DNA from: Pseudomonas hygromyciniae
GTDB lineage: Bacteria > Pseudomonadota > Gammaproteobacteria > Pseudomonadales > Pseudomonadaceae
Assembly: GCF_016925675.1 (NCBI RefSeq)
Contig: NZ_CP070506.1
Location: 3,222,501 to 3,286,500 of the forward strand
Direction: 5' to 3'
DNA length: 64,000 bases
Numbering within the stretch: the first letter of the stretch is position 1; the number at the start of each line of letters is the position of its first letter. Positions 46,244-55,396 of this stretch are shown here, piece after piece. The notes beneath the pieces were generated by a model. That model had not been told where the DNA came from and ran no database searches. It saw nothing but the letters and a program-made list of their open reading frames with translations. Made by a program: the position numbers and the translations under genes.

Positions 46244-47719
46244 TCATTCTTTATCGAGCTTGCCAACCAGAAACAGGGTGAAATCCGCCCCCATGTACTT
46301 GAAGTGCGGGCGTACGCTGAGGTTGATGCGATACCAGCCTGGCTCGCCCTCCACATCACTGACAACAACCCGCGCCGCCCGCAATGGACGGCGCCCCCGG
46401 ACCTCGGCGCTGGGGTTTTCCTGGTCCGCCACGTACTGGCGAATCCACTTGTTGAGTTCCAATTCCAGGTCGGTACGTTCCTTCCACGAACCCAACTGCT
46501 CGCGTTGCAGCACTTTCAAATAGTGCGCCAGGCGGTTGACGATCATCATGTACGGCAGTTGGGTGCCGAGCCTGTAGTTCAGTTCGGCTGCCTTGCCCTC
46601 GGCACTGATCCCGAAGTACTTGGGCTTCTGCACGGAACTGGCGGAAAAGAATGCGGCGTTGTCGCTGCCCTTGCGCATCGTCAGGGCAATGAAGCCCTCC
46701 TGCGCCAGCTCGTATTCGCGACGGTCGGAGACCAGTACTTCTGTAGGAATCTTGGTTTCGATTTCGCCCATGCTCTGGAAATGATGCAGCGGCAGGTCTT
46801 CCACCGTGCCCCCGCTTTGCGGGCCGATGATGTTGGGGCACCAGCGGAAACGGGCAAAGCTGTCAGTCAAGCGCGTGGCGAAGGCATAGGCAGTATTGCC
46901 CCAGAGATAATGCTCATGGCTGCTGACGACATGTTCGTTATAGGCGAAGGTCTTGACCGGAGAATCCACCGGGTCGTAGGGCGTTCGCAGGAGAAAACGT
47001 GGCACCGTCAAGGCGACGTAACGGGCATCCTCGCTCTGGCGGAAGCTCTGCCACTTGGCGAATTGTGGCCCTTCGAAGTGGTCCTGCAGGTCCTTCAGGT
47101 CTGGCAGGCCGGTAAAGCTCTCCAGGCCGAAAAAACCAGGCCCGGCGGCGGCTATGAATGGCGCATGGGCCATGCAAGCGACGCTGGAAACATACTGCAT
47201 CAGCCTGACGTCGGGCGCGCTGGGTGAAAGGAAGTAGTTGGCGATGATCGCACCCACGGGTTGCCCACCGAACTGACCGTATTCGGCGCTGTAGGTATGC
47301 TTGTAGAGCCCCGACTGAACAACCTCCGGTGAGTCTTCGAAATCATCCAGCAAGTCTTGGCGCGAGACGTTGAGCAGCTCAATCTTGATGTTTTCCCGGA
47401 AGTCGGTGCGATCCACCAGCAACTGCAAGCCGCGCCAGGCCGACTCCAGCGCCTGGAACTCGGGGTGGTGGAGGATTTCATCCATTTGCCGGCTGAGCTT
47501 GGTGTCGATCTCGGCAATCATCCGGTCTACCAGTTGCTTCTTGACCGGCTCCCCACGGTTCTGTGGCTTGACCAACTCCTCGATAAACGCCGCGACGCCG
47601 CGCTTGGCGATGTCGTAGGTTTCATCATCGGCTGTGAGGCGGGTCTGGGCGATGATGTCATCGAGAATGCTGTATCCGGTATCTAAAGGGGCCGCATGGG
47701 CGTTAGGGCTGGGGGTCAT
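46244..47719 (-). CDS. tssC: TssC (VipB) contractile sheath subunit
   Basis: A 491-residue large sheath protein: ILHHPEFQALESAWRGLQLL, EYGQFGGQPVGAIIANYFLS and the C-terminal RRPLRAARVVVSDVEGEPGWY are highly conserved. It polymerises with TssB around the Hcp tube. 28 nt after tssB. Intact. Confidence 0.97.
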   Translation of the reverse strand: MTPSPNAHAAPLDTGYSILDDIIAQTRLTADDETYDIAKRGVAAFIEELVKPQNRGEPVKKQLVDRMIAEIDTKLSRQMDEILHHPEFQALESAWRGLQLLVDRTDFRENIKIELLNVSRQDLLDDFEDSPEVVQSGLYKHTYSAEYGQFGGQPVGAIIANYFLSPSAPDVRLMQYVSSVACMAHAPFIAAAGPGFFGLESFTGLPDLKDLQDHFEGPQFAKWQSFRQSEDARYVALTVPRFLLRTPYDPVDSPVKTFAYNEHVVSSHEHYLWGNTAYAFATRLTDSFARFRWCPNIIGPQSGGTVEDLPLHHFQSMGEIETKIPTEVLVSDRREYELAQEGFIALTMRKGSDNAAFFSASSVQKPKYFGISAEGKAAELNYRLGTQLPYMMIVNRLAHYLKVLQREQLGSWKERTDLELELNKWIRQYVADQENPSAEVRGRRPLRAARVVVSDVEGEPGWYRINLSVRPHFKYMGADFTLFLVGKLDKE

Positions 47720-47747
47720 GTTGTCAGTGTCCTTTTTACTGAGTGGG

Positions 47748-48245
47748 TCATGCGGCAGGGCTGTTCAGCCCCAGTTCGGCCAGCACCCGCGCACGGGCCT
47801 GGTCATCGGCCAGGGCATTTTCTATGGCCTTGCGAAAACTCGGTGTGTTGCCCAGGGGGCCTTTGAGCGCAACCAGTGCCTCACGCAAGGCCATCAGCTT
47901 TTGCAATTGCGGAACCTGCTCGACCAGCTGGGCCGGATTGAAGTCCTTCATGGCGTTGATACGGACCTGGACGGCCAACTCGTCGGCTTCGTCTGTTTCC
48001 TGCAACCGATTGGGCACACTCAACGTCAGGCTCAAGGCTTGCTTGGCCAACACCTCATCCAGGGTGTTCTTATCGATACTGATGGGCTTGCGGTCCTCAA
48101 CCTTGCGCGTGTCTTCACGCTGGGTGAAATCACCGAGGACCAACAGTTTCAGGGGCAGCTCTACTTCTTCCTGGGCACCGCCTATGGCCGGCTTGAACGT
48201 GATATTGATACGTTCCTTGGGGGCGACCGAACCTTCTTTGGCCAT
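47748..48245 (-). CDS. tssB: TssB (VipA) contractile sheath subunit
   Basis: A 165-residue small sheath subunit: KERINITFKPAIGGAQEEVE, LKLLVLGDFTQRED and the C-terminal helix that ClpV recognises (KALVALKGPLGNTPSFRKAIE region). Intact and adjacent to tssC. Confidence 0.96.
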   Translation of the reverse strand: MAKEGSVAPKERINITFKPAIGGAQEEVELPLKLLVLGDFTQREDTRKVEDRKPISIDKNTLDEVLAKQALSLTLSVPNRLQETDEADELAVQVRINAMKDFNPAQLVEQVPQLQKLMALREALVALKGPLGNTPSFRKAIENALADDQARARVLAELGLNSPAA

Positions 48246-48277
48246 GTTGTTTCTCCTTTGCTTGATGACGGGAAAAC

Positions 48278-49822
48278 CTATTGGAGTACAGCTTCAAGAT
48301 CGATCTGGCACAGCTTGCGATGGACATCCTCCCTGCGCTCGCGCAGGCCATGGCCCTGGGGCAATACGTCGTAACAGGCGTACAGCAGTTGCAACACCTC
48401 AAGGGTCAGATCGGGCTCCCAGCGATACAGGCCGGCGTGCTGCAACTCCTGCTCGAGTTGTTCAAGCTGGATCCTGGCCAAGTCATGTTTGGCACCCTGG
48501 ATACACAACCGAGCCAGGCCAAGGCGCCAGTAACAGCGCGCGCGATCACCCCGCGCAGCCTGCATGGCACTTTTGTAGGACTGGACCGCAACTTTCAGCC
48601 CCTCCTTGCGCAGCAGCGGGGCAACCGCCTGCAAGGCTTCCTCCCATGGCGCCGGACCGGCGCTGCCAATACTTCTGACCGGCACCGGTACTTGCAGGTG
48701 GCGGCTGACCTGGGTGTCGATCCACCCGCGGGTAGCGGCATCGGCAAAGGGCGCGCCATCGTGGAAGCGCAACTGGGCGACTCCGGGTAACCGTTGCAAC
48801 AACAGGGCAAATTGAATCTCTGTCTCGACCATCGCCAGTTCGGCCTGCAGCGCCTGCAGGCACTCCCAGACCATGCGCACACCGTCAAACCAAAAAGGCG
48901 CACTCGCCAGGCTGGCTTCAAGCTCCAGCAGCAGGTCGGCGTAATGCCCTTGGGCAAAGCGCTCCTGATAGCGCTTGAGCTTGTCGGGCACCAGCCCGCG
49001 CAAGGGTGTTATCTGATCGCTGTTGCTATCGGGAAGACCGTTAATGCCCAGCCAGGCCAGGGTGCGGTTCAGGCGTAAGGCCCGCAGGTCGGTGGCGTTC
49101 TGGCGCAGCCACCAGGCACACAGGGGTCGAGCGTTGTCCTGCAGCGTGCGCAGGAGCTTGTGCACGTCTTTTTCGTTGTTCACCACCGACTCGGGCGCCA
49201 GCAGTTGAGTCGCCGCCTGCTTGACCTGGGCCACCACCGCGCTCACCCCGGACGGTGGCGAAGCGCTTTGCTGTAGCTTGTCCGCGAGCTGTCTGCGGGC
49301 TGCCAGCAGCAACGGAGCATCGTCCCCCAGGTGCCCAACCCATAGTTCGTCAAGGCACGCCAAATGCCCAGCCATGCACTGGAACAGAGAACGCTGCTCT
49401 CCGAGTGCAAAGTTCTGCGCCAGTACCGGCTCAATGCGCTGCATCAGCCAGCCAAAGGCCGCAATGCGGGTACGCAGCTTGATGGGATGTAGCGTCGCCC
49501 AGTGGTGCTCACAGAGGTAACGCAACATGCCAAGCCCGGCCAACAGGCCGGAAAAGGACTCACGCTGATAAAGGGCCCAGGTCAGCCAGGCAACCACCCG
49601 CAGATCCTTGGACTTGTGGCGCAAAAAGGCCTCGCATTGGTCCACCACCAGTTGCCAATCGGGCTGGTTGTTGCCATGGATCAACCGGGCCGTGTCCAAT
49701 TCGTTTTCCAACGTTTCATACGCTGACGAATAACGGACGTCCGCCCCTGCAAAACAGGCAAGCGAGACCGGCGATCGGGCAACTTCCAAGTAATGCGCAG
49801 AAAGTTTGTCTGAATAAATCAT
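48278..49822 (-). CDS. tssA: TssA (ImpA N-domain) T6SS assembly protein
   Basis: A 514-residue protein. The ImpA_N domain is near the start (SLACFAGADVRYSSAYETLE, QPDWQLVVDQCEAFLRHKSKDLRVVAWL). The C-terminal half (SYKSAMQAARGDRARCYWRL) resembles the VasJ-type long TssA. First gene of the minus-strand T6SS operon. ATG 49822 is used; the upstream extension to 49963 is not family-like. Confidence 0.9.
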   Translation of the reverse strand: MIYSDKLSAHYLEVARSPVSLACFAGADVRYSSAYETLENELDTARLIHGNNQPDWQLVVDQCEAFLRHKSKDLRVVAWLTWALYQRESFSGLLAGLGMLRYLCEHHWATLHPIKLRTRIAAFGWLMQRIEPVLAQNFALGEQRSLFQCMAGHLACLDELWVGHLGDDAPLLLAARRQLADKLQQSASPPSGVSAVVAQVKQAATQLLAPESVVNNEKDVHKLLRTLQDNARPLCAWWLRQNATDLRALRLNRTLAWLGINGLPDSNSDQITPLRGLVPDKLKRYQERFAQGHYADLLLELEASLASAPFWFDGVRMVWECLQALQAELAMVETEIQFALLLQRLPGVAQLRFHDGAPFADAATRGWIDTQVSRHLQVPVPVRSIGSAGPAPWEEALQAVAPLLRKEGLKVAVQSYKSAMQAARGDRARCYWRLGLARLCIQGAKHDLARIQLEQLEQELQHAGLYRWEPDLTLEVLQLLYACYDVLPQGHGLRERREDVHRKLCQIDLEAVLQ

Positions 49823-50090
49823 GATGGGCCGCACTGTGCTGATCAATGCTGAATTAAAGCATGGCAAACAGCTATAAAAACGCCGACCCCATACTTGCTG
49901 AATTCCATTTTCGTGTTGCGATAAGTGCAAACAATAACAGCCAAATCTTATTGGGCAAGCCACTCAGGCACAGTTAAGTAGATTCCTACGAAGATAATGA
50001 AAGTTCGCAATTTTGTAGGCGCGCGCACTCAACGCCAGCGCCACACAGGCAGGCTGCCTGTTTTCAAGGAGCAAAGACAACGTCCAGACA

Positions 50091-50198
50091 TGCGCAAAAA
50101 CTTGCGCATTCTTTTCAATCACATCGCACTTAAACTAAATAGTCACCCTTCAATACCGAGACACGCGCAGTAGGCAATTATCTGCGCACTATTGCGCA
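50091..50198. promoter_or_regulatory. Two paired TGCGCA palindromes, candidate enhancer sites
   Basis: TGCGCA-AAAACT-TGCGCA (50091-50108) and TGCGCA-CTAT-TGCGCA (50183-50198). They lie about 99-221 nt upstream of the sigma-54-like element at 50297, the usual enhancer distance. Candidate Sfa sites, by inference. Confidence 0.45.
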
Positions 50199-50296
50199 AA
50201 AAAAGCTCAACTTATAAACCGCAAACCATACCGCCCACTTACCATTACCCGCGCTTTTCCAAGAAACACCCTTATTTCATTAGACCAACTATTATC

Positions 50297-50312
50297 CGGC
50301 ACACTTCTTGTT
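50297..50312 (+). promoter_or_regulatory. Sigma-54-like -24/-12 element before hcp
   Basis: CGGCACACTTCTTGTT against consensus TGGCACG-N4-TTGCA. GG and the -12 G are spaced by 10 nt as needed; the -12 reads GT instead of GC. About 55 nt upstream of the hcp ATG. Confidence 0.5.
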
Positions 50313-50367
50313 AGCGGGTAATCGCGCCCTGTGGCGCTAACTTATCTATCAGGCAAGGAAACCAATC

Positions 50368-50883
50368 ATGCCAACACCCGCATACCTCTCGATCACCGGC
50401 ACCAAGCAAGGTTTGATCACGGCAGGCACGTTCACCCAGGATTCGGTAGGCAATATCTATCAGGAAGGCCACGAGGACCAGATCCTGGTCGAGGCCTTCC
50501 AGCATCAGGTCATCATTCCCCGTGATCCGCAGTCGGGCCAGCCCACCGGCCAGCGTGTGCACAAGCCGCTGATGATCAGCAAGGTATTCGATAAATCTTC
50601 ACCGTTGCTGTTCAGCGCGCTGACGTCAGGGGAAATGGTCAAGTGCCGCCTGGAGTGGTATCGCACATCCTCAGCCGGTACCCAGGAGCATTACTTCACC
50701 ATCGAGTTGGAGGACGCGATCATCGTGGATATCCAGTCTCGGATGCCCAACTGCCAGGACCCGGGAAATGCGCACTTCACTCACCTTGAAGATGTGCACT
50801 TCACCTACCGCAAAATCATCTGGACCCATGAGGTTTCGGGTACCTCAGGCTCTGACGACTGGCGCAGCCCGGTAGCGGGTTGA
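50368..50883 (+). CDS. hcp: Hcp, T6SS inner-tube protein
   Basis: A 171-residue Hcp1-family protein starting MPTPAYLSITGTKQGLITAG, with KPLMISKVFDKSSPLLFSAL and a C-terminal FTYRKIIWTHEVSGTSGSDDW. It stacks as hexamers to form the expelled tube and carries effectors. AAGGAAA precedes the ATG. Divergent from tssA. No vgrG, PAAR or effector gene follows, so the spike is encoded elsewhere. Confidence 0.96.
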   Translation: MPTPAYLSITGTKQGLITAGTFTQDSVGNIYQEGHEDQILVEAFQHQVIIPRDPQSGQPTGQRVHKPLMISKVFDKSSPLLFSALTSGEMVKCRLEWYRTSSAGTQEHYFTIELEDAIIVDIQSRMPNCQDPGNAHFTHLEDVHFTYRKIIWTHEVSGTSGSDDWRSPVAG

Positions 50884-50938
50884 ACCCGGCCACGGTGAAA
50901 CGGTATAGCGGCAGGCACAACCGTTTCACCCAGGCGCA

Positions 50939-51760
50939 TCACACCATCGCCAGCGGATGCTTGCGTATCGGCGCACCAAATACACGGTCGATGGCGTCAA
51001 GGTCATGTTCGTCGAGAACCAACTTGGCCGCTGCAGCATTGAGGCGCACGTGTTCGGGGGTGACGGCCTTGGGGATGGCGATGACACCGTCCTGGCGCAA
51101 GACCCACGCCAGGGCAACCTGGGCCGGTGTGACTTGATGCCGACGGGCAATCTGCTTGAGGGTGGGGCTGGCCAGCAGCTCCCCACCCTGGGCGATTGGG
51201 CAGTAAGCCATCAACGGCAGGTTATGTTGTTGCCACCAGGGCAACAGGTCGAATTCAATGCCGCGCTGTTCGATGTTGTAGAGCACCTGGTTGGTGGCGC
51301 AGGCGGGTGATGCCAGTTCCTGCAGGTCGGCTACGTCGAAATTGGACACGCCCCAGCGCCCGATCTTGCCGGCTTCGCGCAGCCGCTCAAAGGCTTCAAC
51401 CGTTTCGGCAAGCGGGTATTGCCCGCGCCAGTGCAGGAGATACAGATCGATATGGTCGGTGCCCAAGCGTTTGAGGCTGGCCTCACAGGCACGGGGCACA
51501 CCCGCTTTGCTGGCGTTATGCGGGTAGACCTTGCTGACCAGAAACACCTGGTCCCGGCGCCCTTGGATCGCCTGCCCGACCACTTCTTCGGCACCACCCT
51601 CGCCGTACATCTCCGCGGTATCGATCAGGGTCATGCCTTCGTCGATGCCCAATTGCAGCGCAGCAACTTGCGCTGTACGCAGTCCCGGATCTTCACCCAT
51701 ACGCCAGGTGCCTTGGCCGATAACCGGGACCGGGGTACCCGCCAGATCGATGGTGCGCAT
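50939..51760 (-). CDS. Aldo/keto reductase
   Basis: A 273-residue AKR. The catalytic tetrad is visible: D and Y in LIDTAEMYGEGGAE, K in LVSKVYPHN, H in YLLHWRGQYP. NADPH-binding residues near IPKAVTPEHVRLN. ATG 51760 (MRTIDLAGTPVPVIGQGTW) is used. Reduces aldehydes or ketones in the cytoplasm; substrate unknown. Single gene. Confidence 0.85.
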   Translation of the reverse strand: MRTIDLAGTPVPVIGQGTWRMGEDPGLRTAQVAALQLGIDEGMTLIDTAEMYGEGGAEEVVGQAIQGRRDQVFLVSKVYPHNASKAGVPRACEASLKRLGTDHIDLYLLHWRGQYPLAETVEAFERLREAGKIGRWGVSNFDVADLQELASPACATNQVLYNIEQRGIEFDLLPWWQQHNLPLMAYCPIAQGGELLASPTLKQIARRHQVTPAQVALAWVLRQDGVIAIPKAVTPEHVRLNAAAAKLVLDEHDLDAIDRVFGAPIRKHPLAMV

Positions 51761-51847
51761 GCCAACCTCCAGATAAATGTGTGTTCCTCTAATGTGGCAC
51801 TGACCGGGCAATAGGGTTCAATGCAATTGCATGGCCCGGCGGCGCCC

Positions 51848-52873
51848 TCATCCTACGCTGCGGAATGCGCTGGGACTGAGCCCCGTCCAGCGCTTGAATG
51901 CCCGGCGAAAGCTGCGTACATCGCTGTAGCCCACCTCTTGGGTGATGCGCTCGATGGACAGGCTCGGGTTGCCCAGCAAACCCATGCACCGGGCGCGACG
52001 CACCTGTTCCAGCAAGACTTCGAAGGTCAGCCCGTGGTCGGTCAGGCGACGGCGCAGGGTGCGGCCGCTCATGTTCAGGTCACTGGCGACCTTTTCCAGC
52101 TGGCTGCCCTGCAAGTCGCGGGAAATAGCACGTTCCACCGCTTGGATAAGGTCCATTTTCCGGTGTAGTTGGGCACTTTCCAGCTCCAGCAGGCCAAGGG
52201 CCTGGCGCAGTGCCAGAGGGTGGTGATTAGGCAATGGCACGTCGAGCCACCGGGCCTCCAGAACCATGCGGTTGTGCAGGCAGCCAAAGTGCACATCGTC
52301 ACCGAACAAACGCTGGTACTCGGCGGCATACGCCGGTGGCGCGTGCATGAACTCCATGCGCAGTGGCTTGAACTCACTGCCCACCAGAGTCCGCCCGTAG
52401 ATCATGAGGCTGGCGAAGAACTCCTCGGCGGCAAATACCTGGACCTCGGCAAAGGGCAACAGGCATTCCACATCGACCATGACCTGCTGCGCACCTTCGT
52501 GAATGCGTGAGGTGGCGATGCCGCCGGAGGTGTGTTGGTGGCGCTCGCCCACGGCAAAGGCATCGCGCAGGGTCTTGCACAGTGAGATGACATGCCCGAG
52601 CAGGCCCAGGGTGCCCAGCACGTTCTGATTGCCGACACACAGGCCCAGGCCCTGATCCGGCAAGACCTTGAGGGCACGCTGGATCATCGCCACGGCCTGG
52701 CGGTAGGAGATGCGCAACGCCGGGTCGTCCAGGTCTGTCAGGGTAAACCCCAGGCCACGGCACAGATGCTCGGCATTGGCGCCCTTTTGCGCCACGACCT
52801 GCCCCAGGGTTTGCAGGAGAAAAGGCGAAACCAGCGCCAATTCGTAGTGTGGATCAACGGTTTTGCTGTGCAT
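51848..52873 (-). CDS. AraC-family transcriptional regulator
   Basis: A 341-residue protein. The N-terminal Arabinose_bd-type domain (about 20-210) includes LGHVISLCKTLRDAF and the C-terminal HTH_18 domain (about 245-338) has DLNMSGRTLRRRLTDHGLTF and VGYSDVRSFRRAFKRWTG. ATG 52873 is preferred; the upstream extension to 53188 is unlike the family. Divergent from the outer-membrane transporter gene at 53099, a plausible target. Confidence 0.85.
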   Translation of the reverse strand: MHSKTVDPHYELALVSPFLLQTLGQVVAQKGANAEHLCRGLGFTLTDLDDPALRISYRQAVAMIQRALKVLPDQGLGLCVGNQNVLGTLGLLGHVISLCKTLRDAFAVGERHQHTSGGIATSRIHEGAQQVMVDVECLLPFAEVQVFAAEEFFASLMIYGRTLVGSEFKPLRMEFMHAPPAYAAEYQRLFGDDVHFGCLHNRMVLEARWLDVPLPNHHPLALRQALGLLELESAQLHRKMDLIQAVERAISRDLQGSQLEKVASDLNMSGRTLRRRLTDHGLTFEVLLEQVRRARCMGLLGNPSLSIERITQEVGYSDVRSFRRAFKRWTGLSPSAFRSVG

Positions 52874-53098
52874 GGATCTGCGATTCCCGACTCTATGCCC
52901 GGTTATTGTTTTAGAAACATTCTGACAATCATAGGTGCTTGCAAGGCTCGCCGCACTCTGAATGAACGCTGTCCGGCAAAGCCCCCCTATGTGGCCGCCA
53001 ATACCCTGCCCTGCGGGGCGTCGAGGGCTTATTTCTATGGGCAAGGCTCCGATGAGGGCCGACGGTGCATTCATCCAACAATAATAATGAGCCCAGAC

Positions 53099-54038
53099 AT
53101 GAACCCGACCCGCGTGCTTGCCCCCCTGCCCCCTTGCCCTGGCCCTTGTCAGCCTGCCGACCCTGGCCACAGAGGGCGGCGTGGACAATATCGGTCCTGG
53201 TACCGATGGCTTTTACATCCTGCCACTGGATGTGGATCACCTGCCGGACCACATGTTCGCCTTCAACCTCTACTACAACCACTATGAAGCCACGAAGCTG
53301 GATATCAGCTCCCTCGGGGGCAAGGTGCCACAGGTGAAGATCCGCTCGGATGCAATTATCCCGCGCCTGGACTATCTGAGCCCGTTGCGGGTGTTTGGCG
53401 GGCGGCTCGGTGGCTACATCGCCCAGCCGTACCTCAAGCAACAAGTGGCGCTGTTTGGCATGTCTGACCAGCGCGAAAGCATGGGTGACACCACCATCGC
53501 ACCGATCATCCTGTGGGACCTGGGCAAAAACCTGACACTGGGCGCCGCGGTGGAAATCACCGTGCCTACCGGTGAATACGACGCTTCGCGCCTGGCCAAC
53601 ACCAGCAACAATTTCTACACCTACAAGCCGCTGGTGTCAGTGACATGGCTGCCTGACGAGCGCACTGAGCTGTCGATCAAGACCACCTACAGTTTCAACC
53701 AGGAAAACCACGCGACGGACTACCGCTCGGGGCAGATTTTCCACTTCGATTACTCGGCCAGCTACAAAGTGACCGACAACCTGAGCCTGGGTATCAATGG
53801 CTACTACCTCAAGCAGACGACTGACGATAAGCAGTACGGGCGCACGGTCACCAATATCTACGGCGAAGACGTCGACGATGGGGTACGGGGCCAGGTGTTT
53901 GCGATTGGGCCGGCGGTGTACTTCACCTTTCTCAAGTACGCCAGCGCGGAGATCCGTTGGGCCAAGGAGTTTGATGTCGAGAACCGGCCGCAAGGCGATA
54001 TGTTGTGGGCCAAGCTGACGATTCCGTTTGCCTTGTAG
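53099..54038 (+). pseudogene. Outer-membrane transporter, phenol-MetA-degradation (SphA-like) family, frameshifted signal peptide
   Basis: The body (from TEGGVDNIGPGTDGFYILPL) is a beta-barrel of the PF13557/COG4313 type: MFAFNLYYNHYEATKLDISS, VSVTWLPDERTELSIKTTYS, and a C-terminal KEFDVENRPQGDMLWAKLTI. The start MNPTRVLAP is joined to ALALVSLPTLA, the end of the signal peptide, through a frame change at the C6 (53121-53126) or C5 (53129-53133) run. It carries hydrophobic compounds across the outer membrane; substrate unknown. Next to an AraC regulator. Confidence 0.75.
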
Positions 54039-54050
54039 GAACCTTCTGTG

Positions 54051-54072
54051 GTGAGGGGACTTGTCCCCTCAC
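54051..54072. terminator. Perfect hairpin between convergent genes
   Basis: GTGAGGGGAC-TT-GTCCCCTCAC, a 10-bp exact stem 13 nt past the transporter stop and 44 nt from the racemase-like stop. Likely bidirectional terminator. No long U-tract. Confidence 0.5.
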
Positions 54073-54115
54073 CCATCCCCGACCACAGGTGGTTCCTACA
54101 TTGGGATGCATCATT

Positions 54116-55396
54116 TCACCCGGTGTAAACCGGCCAGCTCTCGACGATTTTGCCGCCGCGCACCGCCAGCAGATCGCCAAACTGCAAGAGCACCGACTCG
54201 GTCTGCGCCGGGCGCAGGAACACCTGGTCGTCGACACTCAAGCCAACATTCGGTGAGCCATTGACCATCTCCTGGTTGGAGCTACGGCCATACAAGCCAT
54301 TGCTTTGCAGGCCCGCAGGCGACTCGAAGTCGGCCATCCAGTTGCCACCATAGATAAAGAACGTGGCGCGTTGGTTGCGATCCCACCACGACAGTAGCCG
54401 GGACTTGTCGTCCAGCGCCGGGATGTTGACCGCACCGGTGCTTTTGAGGACGGGCGTGGCGATGTAGGCCGCAGGAACATGCTCACTCAAGGACGGCAGA
54501 TCGTAATGCGTGGGCTTGAGCATCGCCGTGCCCACCGAGACCTCGCTGCTCAATTGTTCCTGCTCATGCATCCGGTAGCTGGGGCTGCCAGCGGTATTGA
54601 GTGTCAGATCGTCACGCCACAGCGTCGCAAACTGCTGGCGGCTGAAGTCGACAAAACCGTTGTAACGTTGCATGACCTTTTCGAACAGCGCCTGGGGCGA
54701 TCCGAGAATGCCCGGCACGCCCATGCCGACAAATGGGTCGTAGCCCATGAAGCCGGCAAACTCCAGGTGCTGCGGATGCGCACGGATCAATCCCAGCATT
54801 TGCCCCAGCACTGCGTTGTCGCTGATACCGCCGCGATGCAGGCCCACGTCCAGTTCGATATTGATCCGCAGCCGTGTGCCCAGGCCCTGGGCCAGCGCCA
54901 GGTATTGTTGCAGGCGCTGCGGCGTGTCCAGCAACCACTGCAATTGCCGGGCGGGATCGAATGCCCCTTGATGATGTTGATAGAACAGCTCGGCCGAACG
55001 TACCGGCAACGGCTTGCCCAGCAGGATATCGGCGTCGGGAAACACTTGCGCGTCGTGGTTGAGAAAGGGTTGGTGAAACGACATCAAGCGCCGGGTCCCC
55101 GCGCGCTTGGCAATGTAGGCCAACAGGCCTGGTGCAGGCAGGGATTTCTCCACCAGCCGCAGGTGCTTGCCACCACGCTGCACCGATTGCATAACGATGT
55201 CGATGTTGTGATCCAGGCGATCCAGGTCAATCAGTAGCACCGGGCGCATTGGCCCGTGAGCCTTGAGCTGCTGGTTCAACTGGCGAAAATACTCGCTGTA
55301 CGGCGACCCTCGGTCAGTCGGACGCAGCAGTGCCGCACCCGCCACTAGCAAGGCGCCGGCGCCCAGGGTACCGGCCATGAAGTGTCTGCGATTCAT
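54116..55396 (-). CDS. Tat-exported alanine-racemase-fold (DSD1-type) PLP enzyme
   Basis: A 426-residue protein with a twin-arginine signal (MNRRHFMAGTLGAGALLVAG). The fold-III PLP barrel starts PMRPVLLIDLDRLDHNI. A probable PLP lysine lies in HLRLVEKSLPAP, and the DSD1-like C-terminal domain has SEVSVGTAMLKPTHYDLPSL. Family members include D-threonine aldolase and D-serine dehydratase, but an exported form with this context has no assigned substrate. Last of a three-gene operon; the start overlaps the oxidase stop (ATGA). Confidence 0.8.
   Translation of the reverse strand: MNRRHFMAGTLGAGALLVAGAALLRPTDRGSPYSEYFRQLNQQLKAHGPMRPVLLIDLDRLDHNIDIVMQSVQRGGKHLRLVEKSLPAPGLLAYIAKRAGTRRLMSFHQPFLNHDAQVFPDADILLGKPLPVRSAELFYQHHQGAFDPARQLQWLLDTPQRLQQYLALAQGLGTRLRINIELDVGLHRGGISDNAVLGQMLGLIRAHPQHLEFAGFMGYDPFVGMGVPGILGSPQALFEKVMQRYNGFVDFSRQQFATLWRDDLTLNTAGSPSYRMHEQEQLSSEVSVGTAMLKPTHYDLPSLSEHVPAAYIATPVLKSTGAVNIPALDDKSRLLSWWDRNQRATFFIYGGNWMADFESPAGLQSNGLYGRSSNQEMVNGSPNVGLSVDDQVFLRPAQTESVLLQFGDLLAVRGGKIVESWPVYTG

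Larger units (their letters stand above)
49823..50367. other. 545-nt divergent control region between tssA and hcp
   Basis: No gene seen. It is A/T-richer than the surroundings and holds the two TGCGCA palindrome pairs and the -24/-12-like element listed separately. I found no convincing -24/-12 match on the tssA side. Confidence 0.5.

Noticed and set aside
49823..50090. A sigma-54 promoter facing tssA
   Set aside because: I scanned the minus strand for GG-N10-GC with a TGGCAC context and found only poor matches.
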